DNA of 64,000 bases, taken from contig NZ_JAGXTP010000001.1 in the NCBI RefSeq assembly GCF_018334155.1, positions 2,418,001 through 2,482,000 of the forward strand. Reading direction: 5' to 3'. The notes below the pieces were generated by a model. The model did no database searches and was not told where the DNA came from. It worked only from the letters and a program-made list of their open reading frames with translations. Within the stretch, counting starts at the first letter, position 1, and the number at the start of each line of letters is the position of its first letter. Origin of the DNA: Devosia litorisediminis (GTDB taxonomy: Bacteria; Pseudomonadota; Alphaproteobacteria; Rhizobiales; Devosiaceae). The position numbers were made by a program, and so were the translations under genes. Below, one piece after another: positions 44,930 to 52,757 of the stretch.

Positions 44930-45766
44930 CTAGTGGTTCAGGGCCACGCCCCAGCTGCCCCAGACATAGACCGAGGCAAACAGGAACAGCCAGACCACGT
45001 CCACGAAGTGCCAGTACCAGGCAGCAAATTCGAAGCCGAGGTGACGCTCGGGGGTGAACTCCCCACGCTCGGCACGGATCAGGCAGATGGCCAGGAAGAT
45101 GGTACCAATCAGCACGTGGAAGCCGTGGAAGCCGGTGGCCATGAAGAAGGTTGCGCCATACATCGAACCGGCAAACGAGAAGCCAGCTTCGGAGTATTCC
45201 AGTGCCTGCACAAAGGAGAACAGCACGCCCAGTGCAACGGTCAGAACCAGACCCCAGCGCAGACCCTTGCGATCGCCTTCGAGCAGAGCATGGTGCGCCC
45301 AGGTCACGGTGGTGCCCGAGGTGAGCAGGATCAGCGTGTTGAACAGTGGCAGGTGGAACGGATCGAACAGCTCGATGCCCATGGGTGGCCAGACACCACC
45401 GGTTGCGGCAACGCGGGCGTACTGCTCGACGTCGTCGAGGCGGAAGAAGCCGTCAAAATAGGCCCAGAACCAGGCCACGAAGAACATCACTTCCGAGGCG
45501 ATGAACAGCATCATGCCGTAGCGGTGATGCATCTGCACGACGGGGGTGTGATCGACGCCGTTATTGGCTTCTTTGACCACATCTGCCCACCAGGCATACA
45601 TGGTATAGAGCACGCCAACCAGGCCAATGAAAAACACCCATGGGGTCCAGTTGTGCATCCAGAAGACGCCACCAATGGCAAGGATCAGTACGGAGACCGA
45701 GCCGACGAACGGCCACGGGCTCGGTTCGACCATGTGATAGTCGTGGTTCTTGGCAAGTCCAGCCAT
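44930..45766 (-). CDS. ctaE: Cytochrome c oxidase subunit III
   Basis: Subunit III (CoxC) of the aa3-type oxidase, 278 residues with seven membrane helices. Characteristic parts are HDYHMVEPSPWP at the N-terminus, SEVMFFVAWFWAYF, FFMATGFHGFHVLIG and the C-terminal YWHFVDVVWLFLF. It binds lipids and supports stable turnover in other bacteria. It follows ctaG by 2 bp and is followed by a hairpin and the DUF983 gene. Confidence 0.97.
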   Translation of the reverse strand: MAGLAKNHDYHMVEPSPWPFVGSVSVLILAIGGVFWMHNWTPWVFFIGLVGVLYTMYAWWADVVKEANNGVDHTPVVQMHHRYGMMLFIASEVMFFVAWFWAYFDGFFRLDDVEQYARVAATGGVWPPMGIELFDPFHLPLFNTLILLTSGTTVTWAHHALLEGDRKGLRWGLVLTVALGVLFSFVQALEYSEAGFSFAGSMYGATFFMATGFHGFHVLIGTIFLAICLIRAERGEFTPERHLGFEFAAWYWHFVDVVWLFLFASVYVWGSWGVALNH

Positions 45767-45768
45767 GG

Positions 45769-46335
45769 TCAGCTTCCCTCGTTGTCTGAAGCGTAGAAGG
45801 TATAAGAGAGCGTGATCTCTTTGATGGTGTCGAGCTCTTGGTTGTCGTCAAGCTCGGGGTCGATAAAGAACACAATCGGCATTTCGACGGTTTCGCCGGG
45901 CTGCAGCGTCTGCTCGGTGAAGCAGAAGCATTCGATCTTGTTGAAGTAGACGCCTGCCCGTTCGGGCGCGACGTTGAAAATGGCGTGGCCGGTAACCGGC
46001 TTGCTCGAATAGTTGGTAGCGACGAAATTGACCGTGTCGACGGCGCCGATCCTGTCGGTGATCGGCTTGGCCGGGGTCACTTTCCAGGCCAGATCGTTGG
46101 ACACGTTGGAATCGAAGCGCACCTTCATTTCGCGGGCAATAATGCCCTTGGGCGTTTCGGTCGCGACCTGGGTCGTGCCGCCAAAGCCAGTGACCTGACA
46201 GAACAGCTGGTAGAGCGGCACCGAAGCATAGGCCAGCCCCACCATGCCCGCAGCGATCACCAGCCCGCCCAGCGCGGTGCGCCGGTTGCGTGTGGTGGTG
46301 CGCGTCGCACTATCATGATGGGTCAGATCAGCCAT
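45769..46335 (-). CDS. ctaG: Cytochrome oxidase copper chaperone CtaG (Cox11)
   Basis: Delivers copper to the CuB site of subunit I. The 188-residue protein has one membrane helix at about 20-40, then a periplasmic domain with the copper pair Cys136 and Cys138 in ECFCFTEQ and a further Cys46 in LFCQVTG. These are the features of Cox11. The start overlaps the stop of the small upstream gene by one base (TAATG), which suggests coupled translation. Confidence 0.96.
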   Translation of the reverse strand: MADLTHHDSATRTTTRNRRTALGGLVIAAGMVGLAYASVPLYQLFCQVTGFGGTTQVATETPKGIIAREMKVRFDSNVSNDLAWKVTPAKPITDRIGAVDTVNFVATNYSSKPVTGHAIFNVAPERAGVYFNKIECFCFTEQTLQPGETVEMPIVFFIDPELDDNQELDTIKEITLSYTFYASDNEGS

Positions 46336-46517
46336 TACATAGCCCGATCAAACAGCGCTGGCCCCATCTTGACGATGGTCAGCGTGTAGAAGGTGATGGC
46401 GAACAACGCCAGCGCGATGGCCAGGGCTATCGAACGACGGCGACGGACCTTTGCACGCGCAGCGGCGACCTCGGGGGCCTCGATCTCGACAGCGCGAATT
46501 TCGTCGGGTGCACTCAT
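46335..46517 (-). CDS. Small single-helix protein in the oxidase operon (CoxF-like)
   Basis: A 60-residue protein with a charged, Arg-rich first half (residues 1-30) and one membrane helix (about 29-49). It overlaps ctaB by 4 bp (ATGA) and ctaG by one base, so it is tightly embedded. A small protein at this position, sometimes called CoxF, is common between ctaB and ctaG in Alphaproteobacteria. A role in oxidase assembly is inferred from position. Confidence 0.8.
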   Translation of the reverse strand: MSAPDEIRAVEIEAPEVAAARAKVRRRRSIALAIALALFAITFYTLTIVKMGPALFDRAM

Positions 46518-47437
46518 GCCAATACCCCAAAACGCAGCAGCAGATTGTCGACCAGCAGGGCAAAGAACAGAACGAACAGATAGCCCAGCGAATAGTTGAA
46601 CAGGGCGCGTGCCGATTTGCGCATGGCGACATCCTCGCCGGTGCGCAGCAGGCGCCAGGCAAAGAACAGGAAAGCAGCGCCCGTCGCCACGGCAACAGCG
46701 GTATAGACCACGCCGGCAAAGCCCAGCAGGGTTGGCAGCATGGCAGAAAGCGCCAGCAGGATGGTGTAGATGAAGATCTGCACCTTGGTGTGCGCGGCGC
46801 CCTTGACGTTGGGCAGCATGGGAATGCCGGCCGCGCCGTAATCGCTTTGCTTGTAGAGCGCCAGCGCCCAGAAATGCGGCGGGGTCCACAGGAAGATGAT
46901 CATGAACAGCGCGATGCTTTCAACGCTGATCGTGCCGGTTACCGCGGCCCAACCCACCATGGGTGGAAAGGCACCGGCCGCGCCGCCAATCACGATGTTC
47001 TGTGGTGTCGAACGCTTGAGCCACATCGTGTAGACGACGGCATAAAAGAAGATGGTGAAGGCCAGCAGGCCGCCGGCAACCCAATTGGTCGCCAGACCCA
47101 GCAGGGCCACCGAAAACACCGAGAGCACGACGCCAAAGATCAGGGCTTCGCCGCCGCTGATGCGACCGGCCGGAATGGGCCGGTTGACGGTGCGGCTCAT
47201 GATGGCGTCGATATCGGCGTCATACCACATATTGAGCGCGCCCGAGGCGCCTGCACCGATGGCGATGCAGACCACGGCGATGACACCAAGCAGCGGATTG
47301 ATGCCACCGGGGGCAACAACCAGGCCAACAATGGCCGTAAACACTACCAGCTGCATGACATTGGGCTTGAGCAGCGCGAGGTAGTCCTCGACGCGTGCCT
47401 CGCCCGTCATGCCGGATAGATGTCTGGTGTCATCCAT
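46514..47437 (-). CDS. ctaB: Protoheme IX farnesyltransferase
   Basis: Makes heme o from heme b, the first step to heme a. The 307-residue integral membrane protein (UbiA superfamily) has about nine helices. The prenyl-diphosphate binding Asp motif appears as [15 protein letters not shown], and the second region as the heme-o-synthase signature [12 protein letters not shown]. The start at 47437 is chosen over an open frame to 47503 that runs through a hairpin after ctaD. It lies between ctaD and the small CoxF-like gene. Confidence 0.94.
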   Translation of the reverse strand: MDDTRHLSGMTGEARVEDYLALLKPNVMQLVVFTAIVGLVVAPGGINPLLGVIAVVCIAIGAGASGALNMWYDADIDAIMSRTVNRPIPAGRISGGEALIFGVVLSVFSVALLGLATNWVAGGLLAFTIFFYAVVYTMWLKRSTPQNIVIGGAAGAFPPMVGWAAVTGTISVESIALFMIIFLWTPPHFWALALYKQSDYGAAGIPMLPNVKGAAHTKVQIFIYTILLALSAMLPTLLGFAGVVYTAVAVATGAAFLFFAWRLLRTGEDVAMRKSARALFNYSLGYLFVLFFALLVDNLLLRFGVLA

Positions 47438-47474
47438 TAAAGCCACTGGCTTTGCTTTCCTTGGGGTCGTTGAT

Positions 47475-47496
47475 CGGGCCGCGCGAACGCGGCCCG
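47475..47496 (-). terminator. Hairpin between ctaD and ctaB
   Basis: A 9-bp perfect GC stem CGGGCCGCG/CGCGGCCCG with a 4-nt loop just after the ctaD stop. There is no T tract on the minus strand. It more likely stabilises the ctaCD mRNA or attenuates than terminates fully. Confidence 0.45.
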
Positions 47497-47503
47497 GATG
47501 CAC

Positions 47504-49204
47504 TTAGTGCGCGTTGGTCGAGTCGATCTTGGGCAGCGTGGTGAACTGGTGGAACGGTGGAGGCGAGCTCAGCGTCCATTCCAGCGTGGTTGCACCAACA
47601 CCCCAAGGGTTGTCACCCGCAGGACGCTTCTTCCGGCCTGCTTCCCATGTCGCATAGAAGAAGATGATCATGGCGACGAAGGTGATGTAGTAGCCGAACG
47701 AGGAGATGCGGTTGAAGAAGCCGAAGGCATCGGGATAGTCGATGTAACGGCGCGGCATACCGGCAAGGCCCAGGAAGTGCTGCGGGAAGAAGATCAGGTT
47801 CACGCCGACGAACATGGTCCAGAAGTGCGCGGCAGCCAGGGTCTCGTTGTACATGTAGCCGAACATCTTGGGATACCAGTAGTACCAGCCAGCGAAGATC
47901 GAGAACACGGCACCGAGCGACAGCACGTAGTGGAAGTGAGCAACCACATAGTAGGTGTCGTGCAGGGCACGGTCAGCACCGGCATTGGCCAGCACCACAC
48001 CGGTCACACCACCAACGGTGAACAGGAAGATGAAGCCGATAGCCCAGAGCATTGGCGACTTGAAGGTGATCGAACCGCCCCACATGGTGGCGATCCACGA
48101 GAAAATTTTCACGCCTGTGGGCACCGCGATGACCATGGTGGCCGCCACGAAGTAGCGCTGCACGTCCAGGCTCAGGCCTGTGGTGTACATATGGTGCGCC
48201 CACACCACGAAGCCGACAAAGCCAATGGCAACCATGGCGTAGGCCATGGCCATATAGCCGAAGATCGGCTTGCGGCTGAAGGTCGACACGATGTGGCTGA
48301 CAATGCCGAAGCCCGGCAAAATCATGATGTACACTTCGGGGTGACCGAAGAACCAGAACAGATGCTGGAACAGTACGGGATCGCCGCCCTCGGCAGGCTT
48401 GAAGAAGGCAGTGCCGAAATTGCGGTCGGTCAGCAGCATGGTGATGGCGCCGGCCAGCACGGGCAGAGCCAGCAGCAGCAGGAATGCAGTCACCAGAACC
48501 GACCAGGCAAACAGCGGCATCTTGTGCAGCGTCATGCCCGGAGCGCGCATGTTGAAGATCGTGGTTATCAGGTTGATCGCGCCCAGAACCGAGCTGACGC
48601 CGGCAACGTGGAGCGAGAGAATGGCAAAGTCCATGGCCGGGCCAGGATGGCCGGTGGTGGACAGCGGCGGGTAGACGGTCCAGCCGCCACCAAAGCCCAG
48701 AGCGCCGGGGCCAGTGCCTTCAAAGAACAGGCTCATCAGCAGCAGGATGAACGCAGGTGGCAACAGCCAGAACGCGATGTTGTTGATGCGCGGGAACGCG
48801 GTATCGGGCGCGCCGATCATCAGCGGCGCGAAATAGTTGGCAAAGCCGCCCATGGTGGCAGGCATGACCACGAAGAACACCATGATCAGCGCATGCGCGG
48901 TGGTGAACACGTTGTACATGTGCTTGCCAGCGTCGAGCGCCGCGGCACCCGACGCATCCATGCCATAGACCATGGCCGCAAGGCCGTGGAAAATCTGGAT
49001 GCCGGGCTCCTGCAATTCCATGCGCATCACGCCGGAGAGCAGACCACCGATAATGCCGGTGAAGATTGCGAACACAAGGTACATCACGCCGATGTCCTTG
49101 TGGTTGGTCGAGTAGACCCAGCGACGCCAACCGGTCGGCGTATGCGCGTCGTGTGCGCTATCGTGTCCGGTCGCGTGGGCTTCGAGGTGAGCGGTGTCGG
49201 TCAT
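47504..49204 (-). CDS. ctaD: Cytochrome c oxidase subunit I
   Basis: Catalytic subunit of the aa3 oxidase, 566 residues with about 12 helices. Copper/heme ligand regions are visible: [10 protein letters not shown] with the crosslinked His-Tyr, [10 protein letters not shown] with the HH pair, and the heme His segments in [11 protein letters not shown] and [10 protein letters not shown]. The latter two are the conserved sites for heme a and heme a3. It uses the proton pumped across the membrane to conserve energy. Together with ctaC 25 bp upstream it forms the core of the operon. Confidence 0.98.
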   Translation of the reverse strand: MTDTAHLEAHATGHDSAHDAHTPTGWRRWVYSTNHKDIGVMYLVFAIFTGIIGGLLSGVMRMELQEPGIQIFHGLAAMVYGMDASGAAALDAGKHMYNVFTTAHALIMVFFVVMPATMGGFANYFAPLMIGAPDTAFPRINNIAFWLLPPAFILLLMSLFFEGTGPGALGFGGGWTVYPPLSTTGHPGPAMDFAILSLHVAGVSSVLGAINLITTIFNMRAPGMTLHKMPLFAWSVLVTAFLLLLALPVLAGAITMLLTDRNFGTAFFKPAEGGDPVLFQHLFWFFGHPEVYIMILPGFGIVSHIVSTFSRKPIFGYMAMAYAMVAIGFVGFVVWAHHMYTTGLSLDVQRYFVAATMVIAVPTGVKIFSWIATMWGGSITFKSPMLWAIGFIFLFTVGGVTGVVLANAGADRALHDTYYVVAHFHYVLSLGAVFSIFAGWYYWYPKMFGYMYNETLAAAHFWTMFVGVNLIFFPQHFLGLAGMPRRYIDYPDAFGFFNRISSFGYYITFVAMIIFFYATWEAGRKKRPAGDNPWGVGATTLEWTLSSPPPFHQFTTLPKIDSTNAH

Positions 49205-49229
49205 ATTCGTTTATCCCCTGACCCGTGGT

Positions 49230-50156
49230 CTACTGCACTGCTGCAAGCGTTGCGTTGGCGGCGGTGTAGTCACCCCCCTCGAACGCAGTCATGTAAGCAG
49301 CGAATTCTTCTTTAGTGACGACGCGAATGGCGATCGGCATGAAGGCGTGGTCCTTGCCGCAAAGCTCGGAACACTGGCCATAGAAAATGCCGGTCTCGCG
49401 CGAGTTGAACCAGGTCTCATTGAGGCGACCGGGCACGGCGTCAATCTTGATGCCGAACGATGGGACGGCAAAGGCATGGATGACGCCGAGCGGATCAGCG
49501 GTCACCTGCATGCGCACCGTGGTATCGACTGGTACGACAAGCTCATTGTCCACAGCCAGAAGGCGCGGCTGGGCCGGCTTGGTGCCCAGACGATCTTCTT
49601 CATTGAGCATCAGCGAGGTGAACTCGATGTCCTGGTCGACATACTGGTAATCCCAGTACCACTGCTGGCCCGTTGCCTTGACGGTCAACTCGGGTGCAGG
49701 CACCTCGACTTCGCCGAACGAGAAGATGTTGGAGCCGAGATATTTGCGCTCGCCATCGGGTGTGGTCAGCTGATCGGACAGCACACCGAAGGACGGGATG
49801 GCGATGATGATCAGGATCACGATCGGCAGAACGGTCCAGACGATCTCAACCATGGTGTTGTGGGTGAAGCTGGCTGGTGTCGGGTTGCGCTTGGCATTGT
49901 AGCGGAAGGCAATCCACAGCAGCAGCGCCAGCACGAAGACGACGATCAGACTGATGGTCCACATCAGAATGCCGTCATGGAAGCTCGTGATCGAGTCCAT
50001 GATTGGCGTCACTGACCGCTGCAAATGGAACTGCCCTGGCAGTGGATGGCCGGCCGTATAGCCCGCTTCTTCCTGCGCGGCAGCCAGAGCCGGGGCCAGC
50101 GCCACTGCGGCAGCTGCGAAAGCGCCCATCTTTCTCAAGAACTGACCGATCACCAT
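49230..50156 (-). CDS. ctaC: Cytochrome c oxidase subunit II
   Basis: Carries the CuA centre that accepts electrons from cytochrome c. The 308-residue protein has a signal peptide (about 1-28), two membrane helices (near 65-85 and 106-125), and a periplasmic cupredoxin domain. CuA ligands are in GQQWYWDYQY and CSELCGKDHAFMP, the latter giving two Cys, a His and a Met. The frame is open to 50219, but the ATG at 50156 fits the family and has an AGGGG nearby. First gene of the oxidase cluster. Confidence 0.97.
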   Translation of the reverse strand: MVIGQFLRKMGAFAAAAVALAPALAAAQEEAGYTAGHPLPGQFHLQRSVTPIMDSITSFHDGILMWTISLIVVFVLALLLWIAFRYNAKRNPTPASFTHNTMVEIVWTVLPIVILIIIAIPSFGVLSDQLTTPDGERKYLGSNIFSFGEVEVPAPELTVKATGQQWYWDYQYVDQDIEFTSLMLNEEDRLGTKPAQPRLLAVDNELVVPVDTTVRMQVTADPLGVIHAFAVPSFGIKIDAVPGRLNETWFNSRETGIFYGQCSELCGKDHAFMPIAIRVVTKEEFAAYMTAFEGGDYTAANATLAAVQ

Positions 50157-50481
50157 AAACCCCTGTATCGACTGCAATTGGCGCATCCGCACCGGGATTG
50201 AGTGGCATAACAGCGGCATAGATAACGCCGCCCCGACTCAACCTCGGAGCGAAAAACTCTTCCGGAGACCTAAATCATATTGAAAGGGGCAAGTCCATTG
50301 CGGCAACACTGTGTAATGCTGCGTCATATTGCGCGGCGCAGCGCCGGTTTCCGCCTCACCCCTGCCGCAGTTTGCCCGACATATCGTCAGCAAATCCGGG
50401 CTTTGGTTGACTTGCGGCATCGCGTAACGGAAACACTTGGAGCCTGAAGCGTGCGCACGATTCGGCAGGAGTATTAAGAGA
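50157..50481. other. Intergenic region between divergent ctaC and ialB-like genes
   Basis: A 325-bp region with no gene. It should hold the promoter of the long oxidase operon (leftward) and of the IalB-like gene (rightward). I find no promoter pair with consensus spacing worth naming. Confidence 0.5.
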
Positions 50482-50994
50482 GTGAAGCGGATTTTGAAGC
50501 GTCACCTGGCTGGCATTGGCCTGGCTGTTCTGGCAGTTGCCGCAGGCGGCAGCGCGGTTTTGGGCCAAGGCGTTGTTCGCGCCCAATATGGTGACTGGCA
50601 GATGAGCTGCGATACCCCACCGGGTGCCAGCTTTGAGCAATGCGCCATCATCCAGAATGTTCTGGCCGAAGATCAGCCCAATGTCGGTCTGTCCGTCATT
50701 ATACTGCGCACGGCCGATCGCGAGGCCCGTCTGCTGCGTGTACTGGCACCACTGGGCGTGCTGCTGCCCAATGGTCTTGGCCTGAATGTGGACGGTCAGG
50801 ACATGGGCCGGGTGGCCTTTGTGCGCTGCCTGCCCAATGGTTGCGTTGCCGAAGTGGTACTGGACGACGACCTGATCGAAACATTGTCCGATGGCAGCAG
50901 CGCGATCTTTGTGGTGTTCAAGACCCCCGAAGAGGGCATTGGCATTCCCGTGTCGCTTAACGGCCTCAAAGACGGCTTTGCGCAACTCCCTTGA
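50482..50994 (+). CDS. Secreted IalB-family protein
   Basis: A 170-residue exported protein of the invasion-associated locus B family. The GTG at 50482 is used since AGGAG lies 11 nt before it; the longer frame to 50437 is unlikely. A basic start is followed by a hydrophobic signal segment. The mature part begins YGDWQMSCD and has further Cys (QCAII, VRCLPNGC) in the family pattern, with PLGVLLPNGLGLNVDG. IalB proteins were named for Bartonella invasion; their general role is unknown. The PilZ gene follows after 15 bp. Confidence 0.88.
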   Translation: MKRILKRHLAGIGLAVLAVAAGGSAVLGQGVVRAQYGDWQMSCDTPPGASFEQCAIIQNVLAEDQPNVGLSVIILRTADREARLLRVLAPLGVLLPNGLGLNVDGQDMGRVAFVRCLPNGCVAEVVLDDDLIETLSDGSSAIFVVFKTPEEGIGIPVSLNGLKDGFAQLP

Positions 50995-51009
50995 TCCGGA
51001 GCGCCACCA

Positions 51010-51261
51010 ATGACTGAAGAACGCCGCGCGACCATTCGGCATCGCACCCTCAAGGGCGGCCGCGTTGTCACCAATGCGGGCTATTCCACCTATGACTGCA
51101 CGGTGCGCAATCTGTCCGAGGCGGGTGCCCGGCTTCGGGTGGCCAGCATTGTCGGCATTCCCGATGAGTTTGAACTGGCCATGGATGACGGGCGCAAATA
51201 CGCCTGCCACGTGGTGTGGCGCACCGAAGCCGAACTCGGCGTCAGCTTCAACGTAGCGTAA
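51010..51261 (+). CDS. Single-domain PilZ protein
   Basis: A PilZ domain of 83 residues and nothing more. The c-di-GMP binding signature is present: the Arg-rich start ERRATIRHR and the later NLSEAGARL (the N/D-x-S-x-x-G motif). Such proteins act as c-di-GMP receptors that change a partner's activity. It lies in the same direction as the IalB-like gene and may be co-transcribed. Enzymes that make or break c-di-GMP are encoded elsewhere in this window. Confidence 0.9.
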   Translation: MTEERRATIRHRTLKGGRVVTNAGYSTYDCTVRNLSEAGARLRVASIVGIPDEFELAMDDGRKYACHVVWRTEAELGVSFNVA

Positions 51262-51294
51262 AAAAAGCCGGACGAGTGCGAGGCACTGTCCGGC
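51260..51294 (-). terminator. Rho-independent terminator of the DUF1127 gene
   Basis: GCCGGAC (51267-51273) pairs with GTCCGGC (51288-51294), extended by GTGC/GCAC with a small bulge. Read on the minus strand, it is followed by seven Ts. It lies 130 bp downstream of the DUF1127 stop, and its A tract begins at the stop codon of the convergent PilZ gene. Confidence 0.75.
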
Positions 51295-51423
51295 AAGTCA
51301 TCAGGAAACGGGATCGGTGGCAAAACCGACCCGGGAGATGGCACGACGCTCGTAACTGCAATTCGTACCAACCTGGGAACATCGCCCGAACGTATCCGGG
51401 CGATGGAAACTTGTTTGCTGCGC

Positions 51424-51681
51424 CTAGAGGCGTGCGTTGCGGGCGCGGGCAGCGCTGAGCACATGCGCGCCGGCAGGCTGCTTGCGGCTGAGAGCGGTGG
51501 TGATATCGTCGCGCGAGATACCGATATCGCTGAGGCGGTCGTGGTCGAGTTCAAGCAGGGCGTACAACGCATTCCGGCGGGTTCGTGCAGCTTTCGCCTT
51601 GGCGATCCAGCGCGTGAGCGCGACAAATGGATTGGGCGTGGCGGCCGCAAGTGACCGCTCGCCGGAGAGCGAGATAGCCAT
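51424..51681 (-). CDS. DUF1127 small protein
   Basis: A small basic protein of 85 residues. The C-terminal DUF1127 motif reads ALLELDHDRLSDIGISRDD, preceded by a positively charged helix with several Arg and Lys. The ATG at 51681 follows GGAG; the longer frame to 51777 is unlikely. DUF1127 proteins are common in Hyphomicrobiales; some bind RNA and affect phosphate and carbon metabolism. It is divergent from a LysR regulator gene with a typical LysR box between, suggesting LysR control. Confidence 0.88.
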   Translation of the reverse strand: MAISLSGERSLAAATPNPFVALTRWIAKAKAARTRRNALYALLELDHDRLSDIGISRDDITTALSRKQPAGAHVLSAARARNARL

Positions 51682-51770
51682 GATGTTCTCCAAACATGTG
51701 GTTGTGCCGAAGGGAGTTCGGCGGATCCGACACCGTGTGTTCTGGTGCCGATGATCAAGCAGTAGCGCTC

Positions 51771-51788
51771 TGGACAATTATTCGTCCA
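51771..51788. promoter_or_regulatory. Inverted repeat in the DUF1127-LysR intergenic region
   Basis: TGGAC-N8-GTCCA is a perfect 5-bp-arm inverted repeat located just left of the LysR box. It could be part of the regulator's activation site or another operator. Confidence 0.4.
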
Positions 51789-51793
51789 ACAAA

Positions 51794-51806
51794 TAGATTT
51801 CATCTA
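51794..51806. promoter_or_regulatory. LysR-type box (T-N11-A palindrome)
   Basis: TAGAT-TTC-ATCTA is a perfect palindrome and fits the LysR consensus T-N11-A. It lies 31 bp before the lysR start and 113 bp before the DUF1127 start, so one site could serve autoregulation and activation of the divergent gene. Confidence 0.6.
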
Positions 51807-51836
51807 ATTCATCAATTTGAGTTATGTGAGGGCAAA

Positions 51837-52727
51837 ATGGCTGCGCCGCTTGATCTGGACCAGTTGCAGAGCTTTTGCGCGATTGCAGATTGCGGCAGCT
51901 TTACCGAGGCGGCCCGCCGCGTGAACAAGACGCAGTCAGCAGTCTCGATGCAGATCAAGCGCCTCGAGGAACGGCTGGGGCAAACCCTGCTGGCGCGCGA
52001 GGGTCGCAGCGTCACGCTGACGCTGCATGGCGAGGCGCTCTATGCCCGCGCTCGCAAGATGCTGCGCACCAATGCGGAAATCCTCGACCACTTCTCCGAC
52101 GGCGTGCTGGCTGGCTCGATCCGGTTCGGCGTGCCCGACGATTATGCCGTGCGGCTGCTGCCGGTGATCCTGTCGAGTTTTCAGCGCACCCACCCCAAGA
52201 TTGCCGTGGACGTATCCTGCATGGCCTCCGAGCATCTGACCGAAGGCATGCGGGCCGGGCGTTACGATCTGATCGTATTCACCCAGGGCACCGAGCAGAA
52301 CTATGGCGAGCTGTTCCGCACCGAAAAGATGCACTGGGTGGCCAGCCACGGTGGCCGCGCCTTGGCCAGCGACCCGTTGGCAATCGCCTGTGGTCCGCAT
52401 TTCTGCATCTGGCGCAAGGATGCCCAGGATGCACTGGACCGGGCGAGCAAGGATTACCGCATCGCCTATACCTCATCAAACGCTACGGCGATCTCAAGTG
52501 CGGTGCTGTCGGACCTGGCGATTGGCTTCTTGCCCGAAAGCGCCCTGCAGCCGGGCATGCGGGTGGTCGATGACGATCACGAACTGCCCCATCTGGCCGA
52601 TGCCCAGATCGCCCTGATGCGGGCCAGCCACGCCTATGGCGGCATTTATGATGCGCTGGCCAATCATATTGTGCAGTCGATGGGCAACCTCGATGCAGCG
52701 GCAAGCGACACAGAAGCAGCGGAGTAA
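51837..52727 (+). CDS. LysR-family transcriptional regulator
   Basis: A 296-residue regulator. The N-terminal winged helix-turn-helix contains LDQLQSFCAIADCGSFTEAA and the recognition part QSAVSMQIKRLEERLG. The remainder is the periplasmic-binding-like effector domain, starting near IRFGVPDDYA. GAGGG precedes the ATG at 51837. It is divergent from the DUF1127 gene and may control it via the palindrome at 51794. The arrangement recalls, but is not clearly the same as, the VtlR/DUF1127 circuits of Brucella. The effector is unknown. Confidence 0.93.
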   Translation: MAAPLDLDQLQSFCAIADCGSFTEAARRVNKTQSAVSMQIKRLEERLGQTLLAREGRSVTLTLHGEALYARARKMLRTNAEILDHFSDGVLAGSIRFGVPDDYAVRLLPVILSSFQRTHPKIAVDVSCMASEHLTEGMRAGRYDLIVFTQGTEQNYGELFRTEKMHWVASHGGRALASDPLAIACGPHFCIWRKDAQDALDRASKDYRIAYTSSNATAISSAVLSDLAIGFLPESALQPGMRVVDDDHELPHLADAQIALMRASHAYGGIYDALANHIVQSMGNLDAAASDTEAAE

Positions 52728-52757
52728 GCGCGCCGCACTCTTGACCTGTCGGGGCCG

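Noticed and set aside
44336..45796. A 486-codon plus-strand frame opposite ctaE, the DUF983 gene and SURF1
   Set aside because: Antisense to three conserved genes and without a ribosome-binding sequence or domain.
47498..49315. A 605-codon plus-strand frame opposite ctaD
   Set aside because: Fully antisense to cytochrome oxidase subunit I; composition is His, Gln and Asp rich with no recognisable domain.
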